64,000 bases of DNA from SZAS-79 sp965279075 (GCA_965279075.1 CBDIHI010000012.1:310001-374000), one strand, 5' to 3'; numbered from the stretch's first letter, positions 46,788 to 54,068 are shown. Numbers and translations: made by a program. The notes: a model not told the origin generated them from the letters alone.

Positions 46788-46895
46788 CCTGCGTGAACCG
46801 GGGCGCCTCGCCCCGTCGCGCATTCCCGGCGAATTTTCGAGCCGCAAGGTGCCCGGTCAGCGATAATATCCGGGCAACCGAAGGGGATGGCGGTC

Positions 46896-49610
46896 ATGGA
46901 ACGGGGGTTGTTCAGCTTCATCTGGCGCTACAGCAAGCGGGAGCAATTGCTCATCGTGCCGCTCGTGATCGCGTCGATGGTCGTCCTGTTCGCGTCGCTC
47001 GACCTGCCCAAGACGATCGTCAACGAGCCCATCCAGGGCAAGCGCTTCCCCAGTCCCGACTCCACGGTCACCTTCCTGCGGATTGCGTTCGACCTGCCCG
47101 GGTTCCTCGGCGGCCCCACGGTGCTGCTCGAAGGCTTCCAGATGGAGCGGACGCCCTACCTCATCGCGCTGTCGCTCGCTTTCCTCTCGCTGATCGTCGT
47201 CAGCGGCCTGCTCAAGCTGCAGATCAACACGATGAAGGGATGGATGGGCGAACGCATGCTGCGGCGGCTGCGATATTCCCTCTTCGACCACATCCTGCGC
47301 TTCCCGCTCCCGCATTTCCGCAAGGTCAAGTCGGCGGAGATGGCGACCATGATCAAGGACGAGGTCGAGCCGCTGGGCGGATTCATCGGCGAGGCCATCA
47401 TCACCCCGCTGTTCCTCGGCGGGCAGGCGCTCACGGCGCTGTTCTTCATCCTCTACCAGCACATCTTCCTCGGGATGATCGCCTTCGGGATGGTGGTCGT
47501 GCAGGCGGTCATCATCCCGCGGATGCGCCGCCGGCTGCTGGTGCTCTCCAAGGAGCGCCAGATCACCGCGCGCCAGCTCGCGGGGCGGATTGCGGAGTGC
47601 GTGGACGGGGTAGTCGAGATCCATGCGCACGACACCTCGAACTACGAGCGGGCCGAGATATCGGCGCGCCTAGGCAAGATGTTCCGGATCAGGTTCGAGC
47701 TGTTCCAGCGCAAGTTCATGATCAAGTTCCTGAACAACTTCCTGTCGCAGGTGACGCCGTTCCTGTTCTACCTGGTGGGCGGCTACCTCGCGATCCAGGG
47801 CAGGCTCGACATCGGCACGCTGGTCGCCGTGATCGCCGCCTACAAGGACCTGCCCAGCCCGATCAAGGAACTGATCGATTGGGACCAGCAGCGCATGGAC
47901 GTGCAGATCAAGTACACCCAGGTGGTGGAGCAGTTCACTACGGACGATCTCGCACAGCCGGAGCTGCAGAAACTCGTCGATGCGCCCCTGCTGCCGCAGC
48001 AGGGGACCGTCAGGGCGGCCAACCTGTCCCTGCTCGACGAGTCGGGCGGCAAGGTGCTCGACGCCGTGTCCTTCGAGTACGGCCTCGAGGAGCACGTGGC
48101 GATCGTCGGCACTGCCGGCGGTGGCGGCAGCGAGCTCGCACAGGTGATTTCCCGGTTGCTGCCGCCAAGCAGCGGCACGATCGAGATGGGCGGCATCGAC
48201 ATCACACGGGCTCCCGAGGCGGTTACCGGGCGCGCCATAGCGTATGTCGGCTCGTCCGCCTACCTGTTTCCGGTCAGCGTCCGCGACAACCTGTTGTACG
48301 GGCTGAAGCACCGGCCGGTCCGGGAGCAGGAGTACCAGGGCGATGCGCTCAGGGACCGGGAAGTCGAGTTGCGCGAATCGAGGCGCGCGGGGAACTCCAC
48401 CTGCGACATCGGGGCCGACTGGATCGATTACGAGTCGGCCGGGGTCTCCGGCCCTCAGGACATGGACGAGCGGATCCTCGAAGTGCTCAGGGCAGTGGAC
48501 CTGGAAGAGACCATCTTCGAGATGGGCCTGAGGAGTGCGCTCACCGACCGGCAGGACCCCGGAATCGCAGCAAGTGTGCTGCGCGCCCGCGACGTGATGC
48601 GTGAGCGCATGAACAAGCCGGGGATCACGGAGCTCGTGGAGCGGTTTGACCTGTCGCGCTACAACCGCAACGCGACGCTGGCGGAAAACCTGTTGTTCGG
48701 AACCCCTGTGGGCAAGACTTTCGACGTGGACAACCTGGCGAAGAACGCATATGTCCGGAAGGTCCTGGAAGACACCGGCCTTGCCGGAGATCTCCTGAAG
48801 GTCGGCCACAAGCTCGCCGAGACCATGCTGGAGCTTTTCAGCGACCTGCCGCCCGGCCACGAACTTTTCGAGCGGTTCAGCTTCATCCAGCACGACGACC
48901 TGCCGCTCGTGAAGGACATCCTCGCGCAAGTGGCCGATGTCGGCCTCGACCGGATAGAGGAATCAGACCGGAGCACGCTGCTCGCCCTGCCGTTCAAGAT
49001 GATCTCGGCAAGGCATCGCCTCGGGCTGATCGACGAGGCCTTCGAGGCGCGTATCCTCGAGGCGCGCCGCCTGTTCGCGGCGAACCTGCCTGAGGGCATG
49101 CGCGGGGCCATCGAGTTCTTCGACCCGGGCCGGTTCATCGGAGCGGCCTCCCTGCAGGACAACATCCTGTTCGGCAAGATCATCACCGGGCAGGCCGAGG
49201 GCGCGGCGCGCATCGGGCGGCTGATGCGGCAGATCCTCGATGAGCTGGAACTGAAGCCCCTGGTCGTGAAGAACGGCCTCGGCTTCCAGGTCGGCACCGG
49301 TGGCGCGCGCCTGCCGGCCGCGGACCGCCAGAAGATCGCCATCGGCCGGTCCATTCTCAAACGGCCGGTCGTGCTGGTGCTCGACCAGGCCGCCGCGGTC
49401 CTCGATCCCTCTGCGCAGAACCGGCTCCTCGCCAGCGTGCTGGAGTCGCGCAAGAACCGCGGCGTATGCTGGGTACTCAACCGCGTCGACCTTGCCGAGC
49501 GCTTCGGGCAGGTACTGGTGATAGAGAAGGGCCGGCTCGTCGAGCGCGGCCGGTTTTCCGACCTTAAGAATTCCGGCGGGGCGCTGAGCAAGCTGGTCGC
49601 CGCCGTTTGA
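46896..49610 (+). CDS. ABC-exporter-like protein with degenerate ATPase motifs and a triplicated Q-loop/helical segment
   Basis: 904 aa. The N-terminal third (1-330) is an exporter-type membrane domain with about six helices. The nucleotide-binding domain starts near 360 but every catalytic motif is changed: Walker A VGTAGGGGSE (about 405-413) lacks Lys, the signature is GARLPAADRQ (about 803), Walker B LDQAAAVLD (about 829) has Gln for Glu, and the H-loop WVLNRVD (about 858) has Asn for His. Between Walker A and signature lie about 390 residues, where canonical domains have about 100; in it the post-Q-loop motif recurs as DNLLYG (464-469), ENLLFG (597-602) and DNILFG (755-760), each followed by a similar helix pair. 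I chose ATG 46896, 9 nt after AAGGGG; ATG 46887 adds MAV. Probably a non-hydrolysing transporter relative or scaffold; function unknown. Confidence 0.85.
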   Translation: MERGLFSFIWRYSKREQLLIVPLVIASMVVLFASLDLPKTIVNEPIQGKRFPSPDSTVTFLRIAFDLPGFLGGPTVLLEGFQMERTPYLIALSLAFLSLIVVSGLLKLQINTMKGWMGERMLRRLRYSLFDHILRFPLPHFRKVKSAEMATMIKDEVEPLGGFIGEAIITPLFLGGQALTALFFILYQHIFLGMIAFGMVVVQAVIIPRMRRRLLVLSKERQITARQLAGRIAECVDGVVEIHAHDTSNYERAEISARLGKMFRIRFELFQRKFMIKFLNNFLSQVTPFLFYLVGGYLAIQGRLDIGTLVAVIAAYKDLPSPIKELIDWDQQRMDVQIKYTQVVEQFTTDDLAQPELQKLVDAPLLPQQGTVRAANLSLLDESGGKVLDAVSFEYGLEEHVAIVGTAGGGGSELAQVISRLLPPSSGTIEMGGIDITRAPEAVTGRAIAYVGSSAYLFPVSVRDNLLYGLKHRPVREQEYQGDALRDREVELRESRRAGNSTCDIGADWIDYESAGVSGPQDMDERILEVLRAVDLEETIFEMGLRSALTDRQDPGIAASVLRARDVMRERMNKPGITELVERFDLSRYNRNATLAENLLFGTPVGKTFDVDNLAKNAYVRKVLEDTGLAGDLLKVGHKLAETMLELFSDLPPGHELFERFSFIQHDDLPLVKDILAQVADVGLDRIEESDRSTLLALPFKMISARHRLGLIDEAFEARILEARRLFAANLPEGMRGAIEFFDPGRFIGAASLQDNILFGKIITGQAEGAARIGRLMRQILDELELKPLVVKNGLGFQVGTGGARLPAADRQKIAIGRSILKRPVVLVLDQAAAVLDPSAQNRLLASVLESRKNRGVCWVLNRVDLAERFGQVLVIEKGRLVERGRFSDLKNSGGALSKLVAAV

Positions 49611-49632
49611 GCGCGTGTACAGGAGGTGAATG

Positions 49633-50082
49633 ATGAGCCTGGAACAGGAAGTCGAGTTGATCCGGCAGTTTCCGATCTTCAGCAAGATCCAGCCTGCCAA
49701 GCAGAAGCTGCTGTGCTTCAGCAGCGAGCGCCTGACCTTCGACGCGGGGCAGGTCATGTTCAGCGCGGGCGACGCGGGCGATGCGTGCTACATCGTGATC
49801 GAGGGCAGCATCGAGATCTCGGTCCAGACGCCGAACGGGCCGCTGGTGGTGAACACCCTCGGGCGCAACGAGATCATCGGGGAGATCGCGATATTCGGGG
49901 ACGTGCCGCGGACCGCCACGGCCACCGCCGTGACGCGACTCGACACGCTGCGCATCTCGAAGGACCTGTTCCACAGCGTGATCCGCGAGAACCCCGACGC
50001 GGCGCTGGAACTGATCCGCATCCTGGCGTCACGCTTGGCGAACACCACCGCGCAGTTGTCCAAGACCAGGGCCGCGCCCTAA
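49633..50082 (+). CDS. stand-alone cyclic-nucleotide-binding protein
   Basis: 149 aa: one CRP-type cNMP-binding domain (about 12-125) with no DNA-binding helix-turn-helix. The phosphate-binding cassette is GEIAIFGDVPRTATATAV with the key E84 and R93, so it should bind cAMP or cGMP. It lies 22 bp after the ABC-like gene, with AGGAGG 6 nt before ATG 49633 (ATG 49630 is an alternative), so the two are co-expressed and the protein may be its regulatory partner. A class III cyclase is encoded at 32280-33599. Confidence 0.85.
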   Translation: MSLEQEVELIRQFPIFSKIQPAKQKLLCFSSERLTFDAGQVMFSAGDAGDACYIVIEGSIEISVQTPNGPLVVNTLGRNEIIGEIAIFGDVPRTATATAVTRLDTLRISKDLFHSVIRENPDAALELIRILASRLANTTAQLSKTRAAP

Positions 50083-50089
50083 TCCGCCA

Positions 50090-50506
50090 CTAGTCCCCGA
50101 TGATCTCGTAGTCCGTGGTGATCTCGGCCGTCTTCCCGAGCATGATCGACGCGGAACAGTATTTCTCGTGCGACAGGCGGATGGCCTGCTCGACGAGGTT
50201 GGGCTTTAGGGCGCGGCCGCGCACGGTGAAGTGCATGTTTATGCGGGTGAAGACCTTCGGGTCGGTCGGCGCGCGCTCGGAAGCCAGGCTGACCTCGCAT
50301 CCGGTGATGTCCTGCCCGCTTTTCTTCAGGATCGCGACGACATCGTAGGCGGTACAGCCGCCGGTCCCCAGGAGGACCATCTCCATCGGGCGGGGCGCCA
50401 GGTTGCGCCCCCCGCCCTCCGGCGCGCCGTCCATCGCCACTACGTGGTTGCTGCCGGTCTCGGCAAGGAAGGTCATGCCTCCCGTCCAGCGGACTACGCA
50501 TTCCAT
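50090..50506 (-). CDS. OsmC/YhfA-family protein
   Basis: 138 aa. Redox cysteines C51 (LGTGGCTAYDVV) and C117 (HEKYCSASIML) match the OsmC/Ohr superfamily; the sequence context (RPMEMVLLGTGGCTAYDVV) fits the YhfA branch rather than Ohr. Members reduce hydroperoxides or remain uncharacterised. I chose ATG 50506, with GAGGGG 5 nt upstream; ATG 50524 is less likely. Convergent with the cNMP-binding gene (7 bp); a CRP-type palindrome lies 80 bp upstream of its start. Confidence 0.88.
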   Translation of the reverse strand: MECVVRWTGGMTFLAETGSNHVVAMDGAPEGGGRNLAPRPMEMVLLGTGGCTAYDVVAILKKSGQDITGCEVSLASERAPTDPKVFTRINMHFTVRGRALKPNLVEQAIRLSHEKYCSASIMLGKTAEITTDYEIIGD

Positions 50507-50585
50507 TAGATCCCCTCGTTTCACTATGTGATTGTGCTGCGCAGCAGATTTTGTTCAAAAAAGTGACTGCTATAGCTTAAAAGTC

Positions 50586-50601
50586 CGTGATCCAAGTCAC
50601 G
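50586..50601. promoter_or_regulatory. CRP-type inverted repeat
   Basis: CGTGATCCAAGTCACG contains GTGA-N6-TCAC exactly, the core of the cAMP-CRP/Vfr site TGTGA-N6-TCACA. It lies 80 bp upstream of the osmC-like start and 88 bp upstream of the small-RNA -35, so it could serve either. Confidence 0.5.
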
Positions 50602-50622
50602 AAATTAATTTTAAATCAATAT

Positions 50623-50640
50623 AAATCAAATGGTTGATTT
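50623..50640. repeat. AT-rich inverted repeat between osmC and the small RNA
   Basis: AAATCAA-ATGG-TTGATTT, perfect 7-bp arms. It sits in the AT-rich stretch 50545-50700. The half-sites are in the opposite order to an FNR site. Possible operator; no more can be said. Confidence 0.4.
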
Positions 50641-50688
50641 TATTCGTGAGCCATCTAATGGATTAATGGAGAAATAAAATATGATATA

Positions 50689-50716
50689 TTGCAACGCACA
50701 AAAATGTTGGCATAAT
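50689..50716 (+). promoter_or_regulatory. promoter of the candidate small RNA
   Basis: TTGCAA (50689-50694), 16-bp spacer ending TGG, then CATAAT (50711-50716, 5 of 6): an extended -10 promoter in an AT-rich region. Predicted initiation near 50723. No start codon with a ribosome site follows before the terminator at 50787. Confidence 0.6.
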
Positions 50717-50722
50717 CAACCC

Positions 50723-50819
50723 AAGTTCGATGCTTCAGGCAGCATCTGCAGGTTGTCTCCTCCACCCTCCTCCTTTGGTGGATTCAGCGCAACCCTTCAC
50801 GGGGTTGCGCTTTTTTTTT
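50723..50819 (+). ncRNA. candidate small RNA with an anti-Shine-Dalgarno (CUCCUCC) loop
   Basis: A transcript of about 97 nt between the promoter at 50689-50716 and the terminator at 50787-50819, with no sensible ORF. Three stem-loops: GATGCT-TCAGGC-AGCATC (50729-50746); TCCACC (50761-50766) and GGTGGA (50777-50782) closing the loop CTCCTCCTTT; and the terminator. The middle loop is complementary to AGGAGG ribosome sites, and CTCC just before the stem adds a second copy. C/U-rich loops of this kind are used by known bacterial small RNAs to block translation. It ends upstream of the separate rplM promoter, so it is not an rplM leader. Confidence 0.6.
50787..50819 (+). terminator. intrinsic terminator of the candidate small RNA
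   Basis: GCGCAACCC (50787-50795) pairs with GGGTTGCGC (50802-50810) around a 6-base loop and is followed by T9. It precedes rather than follows the nearest plus-strand genes, which itself argues for a short transcript here. Confidence 0.93.
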
Positions 50820-50852
50820 GCCCCGGACGCCCTTCGGTGTGCCTCCCCAGCG

Positions 50853-50882
50853 TTGACACAGCTGTCGGTCCCGACTTACAAT
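50853..50882 (+). promoter_or_regulatory. strong sigma-70 promoter of rplM-rpsI
   Basis: Consensus TTGACA (50853-50858), 18-bp spacer, TACAAT (50877-50882). Initiation near 50889 leaves a leader of about 24 nt before rplM. Confidence 0.85.
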
Positions 50883-50912
50883 CTGCGGCTTTTCTAAATC
50901 AAGCACCGGGCT

Positions 50913-51341
50913 ATGAAAACCTATACGGCGAAGGCGCAGGAAGTCCAGCACGACTGGTTCGTGATCGACGCGCAGAACAAAGTTCTCGGCCGCCTTGCGT
51001 CGCAGATCGCCCTGCGCCTGCGTGGCAAGCACAAGCCGGAGTACACACCGCACGTCGACACCGGCGATTTCATCGTCGTCGTGAACGCGTCCAAGCTGCG
51101 GGTCACCGGCAACAAGGCTCTCGACAAGAAATATTACCGCCACTCGGGCTACCCGGGCGGGATCTACGAAACGAACTTCGCCAAGATGCAGGAGAAGTTC
51201 CCGGAGCGCGTTCTCGAGAAGGCGGTCAAGGGCATGCTGCCCAAAGGCCCGCTCGGCTATGCAATGCTCAAGAAGCTGAAGGTCTATGCGGCTGATACCC
51301 ATCCGCATACCGCGCAGCAGCCCAAAGCCCTGGAGGTCTGA
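50913..51341 (+). CDS. rplM: 50S ribosomal protein L13
   Basis: 142 aa. Early-assembly protein of the large subunit. Begins MKTYTAKAQEVQHDWFVIDA and contains LGRLASQIALRLRGKHKPEY, YRHSGYPGGIYE and LEKAVKGMLPKGPLGYAMLK, all family-typical. Driven by the consensus promoter at 50853; followed 5 bp on by rpsI, as nearly always. Confidence 0.98.
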   Translation: MKTYTAKAQEVQHDWFVIDAQNKVLGRLASQIALRLRGKHKPEYTPHVDTGDFIVVVNASKLRVTGNKALDKKYYRHSGYPGGIYETNFAKMQEKFPERVLEKAVKGMLPKGPLGYAMLKKLKVYAADTHPHTAQQPKALEV

Positions 51342-51346
51342 GACAA

Positions 51347-51739
51347 ATGGTCGGTGATTACTACTACGGCACGGGCCGGCGCAAGAGCGCAGTTGCCCGC
51401 GTGTTCATCAAGCCCGGCAGGGGCCAGATCGTCGTCAACGGCAAGCCCGTGGACGTGTTCTTCGCCCGCGAGACCGGCCGCATGGTCGTACGCCAGCCGC
51501 TCGAGCTGACGAAGAACCAGGCGACGTTCGACATCATGGTCAACGTGTTCGGCGGCGGCGAGTCCGGGCAGGCCGGCGCGGTCCGCCACGGCATCACCCG
51601 CGCGCTCATCGAGTATGATGCGGCGCTGAAGCCGACCCTTTCGGCCGCGGGCCTGGTCACCCGCGACGCCCGGGAAGTCGAGCGCAAGAAGGTCGGCTTG
51701 CACAAAGCCCGGCGGCGCAAACAGTTCTCGAAGCGCTAA
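51347..51739 (+). CDS. rpsI: 30S ribosomal protein S9
   Basis: 130 aa. YYGTGRRKSAVARVFIKPG at the N-terminus, MVVRQPLEL, SGQAGAVRHGITRALIEYD and the basic C-terminal tail KKVGLHKARRRKQFSKR that reaches the P-site tRNA. Same operon as rplM, ended by the terminator at 51763-51789. Confidence 0.98.
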   Translation: MVGDYYYGTGRRKSAVARVFIKPGRGQIVVNGKPVDVFFARETGRMVVRQPLELTKNQATFDIMVNVFGGGESGQAGAVRHGITRALIEYDAALKPTLSAAGLVTRDAREVERKKVGLHKARRRKQFSKR

Positions 51740-51762
51740 CGCGCTGGCTGTTTCAATCTCGC

Positions 51763-51789
51763 AAAGAGCCGCCCCCGGGCGGCTCTTTT
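51763..51789 (+). terminator. terminator of rplM-rpsI
   Basis: AAAGAGCCGCCC (51763-51774) and GGGCGGCTCTTT (51777-51788), then one more T: a long GC-rich stem whose U tract is part of the stem. It lies 24 bp after rpsI and 17 bp before the argC start. Confidence 0.88.
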
Positions 51790-51805
51790 GCTTTCAGGTG
51801 ACGAC

Positions 51806-52834
51806 ATGATCAAGGCAGGCATCGTAGGCGGGACGGGTTACACGGGCGTCGAACTGCTCAGGCTGCTCTCCCGGCACCCGGAGGTGGAACTCAAGGCGAT
51901 CACCTCGCGCAAGGAGGCGGGCATGCCTGTCGCGCAGATGTTCCCCAGCCTGCGCCGCCGGGTGGACCTTGCGTTCTCGACGCCCGAGGCCGCGCGGTTG
52001 TCCGAGTGCGACGTGGTCTTCTTTGCGACCCCCAACGGCGTGGCGATGAACGAGGCGCGGGCGCTGGTCGAGGCCGGCGTGAGGATCGTCGACATTTCCG
52101 CCGACTTCCGCCTGCGCGACGTCGCGGAATGGGAGAAGTGGTACAAGGTGAAGCACGCTTGCCCGGAGCTGGTCGCCGAGGCGGTCTACGGATTGTGCGA
52201 AGTCAACCGTGACATGGTGAAGTCGGCGCGAATCGTCGCCAACCCCGGTTGCTACCCGACCGCGGTCCAGCTTGGCCTGCTGCCACTGGTACAGGCGGGC
52301 GTGGTCGACCTCGGGCACCTCATTGCCGACGCCAAGTCCGGTGTCAGCGGCGCCGGCCGCAAGGCCGAGACCAACCTGCTGTTTTCCGAAGCTTCGGACA
52401 ACTTTGCGGCATACGGGGTCGCAGGGCATCGGCATGTGCCGGAGATCCTGCAGCACCTTTCGACTGCCGCCGGCACGCCGGTCGGGATCACGTTCGTGCC
52501 GCACCTGACGCCGATGATCCGCGGCATGCAGGCTACCCTCTATGCGCGAATCACGAAGGAGGCCGATTTCCAGGCCCTCTACGAGGACCGATACGAAGGC
52601 GAACCGTTCGTCGACGTGATGCCGCCGGGCAGCCTCCCGGATACGCGCTCGGTGAGGGCCGCCAACATGTGCCGGATGGCCGTCCACAGACCCTACGGCG
52701 GCGACACCCTCGTGGTGCTGTCGGTGATCGACAACCTCGTCAAGGGCGCCTCGGGCCAGGCGGTCCAGAACATGAACATCATGTTCGGGCTGCCGGAGAC
52801 CCAGGGCCTGGAGATGGTCGCGGTCGTGCCCTGA
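51806..52834 (+). CDS. argC: N-acetyl-gamma-glutamyl-phosphate reductase
   Basis: 342 aa, long-form ArgC of arginine synthesis. NADP Rossmann motif GIVGGTGYTGVELLRLL, catalytic Cys in VANPGCYPTAVQLGLLPL, the AKSGVSGAGRKA loop and HRHVPEI. I chose ATG 51806 with AGGTGA just upstream; an in-frame TTG at 51788 lies in the preceding terminator. Its stop shares one base with the next start (TGATG). Confidence 0.96.
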   Translation: MIKAGIVGGTGYTGVELLRLLSRHPEVELKAITSRKEAGMPVAQMFPSLRRRVDLAFSTPEAARLSECDVVFFATPNGVAMNEARALVEAGVRIVDISADFRLRDVAEWEKWYKVKHACPELVAEAVYGLCEVNRDMVKSARIVANPGCYPTAVQLGLLPLVQAGVVDLGHLIADAKSGVSGAGRKAETNLLFSEASDNFAAYGVAGHRHVPEILQHLSTAAGTPVGITFVPHLTPMIRGMQATLYARITKEADFQALYEDRYEGEPFVDVMPPGSLPDTRSVRAANMCRMAVHRPYGGDTLVVLSVIDNLVKGASGQAVQNMNIMFGLPETQGLEMVAVVP

Positions 52835-53586
52835 TGGCGGGCGGGTTCAAGAAGTTCCGCCAGCGATTCGGCATTGCTGCCCCGAGGGTCGCGGTGCGCA
52901 CCCATGTCCCGTGGTACCTGCGCTGGCTCCTGCTGGCGGTACTGCTCGCCTTCTCGGTTGCGCTGGCCGCGTGGATGTACGACGCCGGGCGGCGTTTCGC
53001 GGGCTTCGACCGCAGCGAAGTCCAGGACGAACTGGTCGCCTTGCGCCAGGACCTCGACGCCAAGCGCAGCGAGCTCGAAAAGCTCCGTGCGATCGCAAAC
53101 GCGGCCGACTCGAAGCTGTCTATCGAGCGGACCGCCCAGGTGCAGCTCGCCCAGCAGGTCCGTACGATGGAACTGGACAACGCAAGGCTGCGCGAGGACC
53201 TCGCGATCTTCGAGACCATGCTGTCTTCCGACACCCGCGGCGCGCAGGCGCTGAACATCCAGCGATTCAAGGTCGAGCCCGATGGCCTGCCAGGCGAGTA
53301 CAGGTACCGGATGCTCCTCTTGGCGGGAAACCGGCGCGGCGATTTCCAGGGGCGCCTGGAGCTCCTGGTCGGGGTGCAGCAGGGGGGGAGGAATGCTATG
53401 ATCGTCTTCCCTGACAAGGCGGCTGCCGACTCTCCGGCATACAAGCTTTCGTTCAGGAATTTCTACCGCGTCGAGGGCACATTCCGCGTCGATCCCCAGG
53501 CCAAGGTCGGCACCGTCCAGGTGCGGGTCTTCGAGTCCGGGGCGGGGCAGGCCAGGGCGACGCAAAGCGTAACGCTAGGTTCCTGA
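52834..53586 (+). CDS. membrane-anchored coiled-coil protein (DUF6776-like)
   Basis: 250 aa. A basic N-terminus precedes one helix (about 30-48, LRWLLLAVLLAFSVALAAW), a coiled coil (about 60-125, rich in Leu/Glu/Lys heptads) and a beta-rich domain (about 140-245, with FKVEPDGLPGEYRYRMLLL and NFYRVEGTFRVDPQAKVG). The layout (single pass, coiled coil, periplasmic domain) and the neighbouring bactofilin fit the family I know as DUF6776; no function is established. A morphogenesis role is inference from context. TGATG overlap with argC. Confidence 0.75.
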   Translation: MAGGFKKFRQRFGIAAPRVAVRTHVPWYLRWLLLAVLLAFSVALAAWMYDAGRRFAGFDRSEVQDELVALRQDLDAKRSELEKLRAIANAADSKLSIERTAQVQLAQQVRTMELDNARLREDLAIFETMLSSDTRGAQALNIQRFKVEPDGLPGEYRYRMLLLAGNRRGDFQGRLELLVGVQQGGRNAMIVFPDKAAADSPAYKLSFRNFYRVEGTFRVDPQAKVGTVQVRVFESGAGQARATQSVTLGS

Positions 53587-53599
53587 CGGAGGCAGTCCC

Positions 53600-54001
53600 A
53601 TGTTCGGAAAATCCAGCAAGCCCCAGAATCGCATCGACAGCCTGATCGGCGCGAGCACCCGCATCGAAGGCAACGTCTTCTTCAGCGGCGGGTTGCGCGT
53701 CGATGGCATGGTGCGCGGGAACGTCAGCGCGCTGCCTGACCAGCCCAGCACGCTCGTCATCAGCGAGCACGCACGGATCGACGGCGAGGTCCATGTGGCC
53801 CACCTCGTGGTCAACGGCACGATCAACGGGCCGGTCCATGCCACCGAGACGTTGGAACTGCAGGCGAGCTCGCGGGTCAAAGGGGACGTGCACTACAAGA
53901 GCATCGAGATGCAGCAGGGTTCGGTGGTCGAAGGCCACCTCGTCCACCACGACGGGGTCGAGACCCGGGCCGTCGAACTCAAGCTGGCCTCGGGCTCCTG
54001 A
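53600..54001 (+). CDS. bactofilin-family polymer-forming cytoskeletal protein
   Basis: 133 aa, DUF583 right-handed beta-helix. IDSLIGASTRIEGNVFFSGG, LRVDGMVRGNV, SEHARIDGEVHVAHLVVNG and SSRVKGDVHYKSIEMQQG show the repeating short-turn pattern (roughly every 18 residues) of bactofilins, which polymerise without nucleotide and recruit wall enzymes. It is 13 bp after the coiled-coil gene. The M23 peptidase gene about 1.5 kb further on is of interest because bactofilins often partner with such peptidases. Confidence 0.9.
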   Translation: MFGKSSKPQNRIDSLIGASTRIEGNVFFSGGLRVDGMVRGNVSALPDQPSTLVISEHARIDGEVHVAHLVVNGTINGPVHATETLELQASSRVKGDVHYKSIEMQQGSVVEGHLVHHDGVETRAVELKLASGS

Positions 54002-54012
54002 CGAATCCCTCG

Positions 54013-54042
54013 TTGACCGCATGGAAATGCGCACGGGATAAT
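54013..54042 (+). promoter_or_regulatory. promoter of erpA
   Basis: TTGACC (54013-54018), 18-bp spacer, GATAAT (54037-54042), each 5 of 6. Initiation near 54049, about 20 nt before the erpA ATG, so erpA can be expressed apart from the bactofilin genes. Confidence 0.6.
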
Positions 54043-54068
54043 CAAGAATCAGTCTCACGGAGCAGATC

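Noticed and set aside
46896..49610. Annotating the ABC-like protein as a lipid A exporter MsbA or a toxin exporter
   Set aside because: The membrane fold is similar but all ATPase motifs are lost and the domain is greatly enlarged, so a transport name would mislead.
50507..50722. A riboswitch or rplM leader in the long intergenic region
   Set aside because: The small-RNA terminator and a separate consensus promoter lie between this region and rplM, and no known aptamer pattern is evident.
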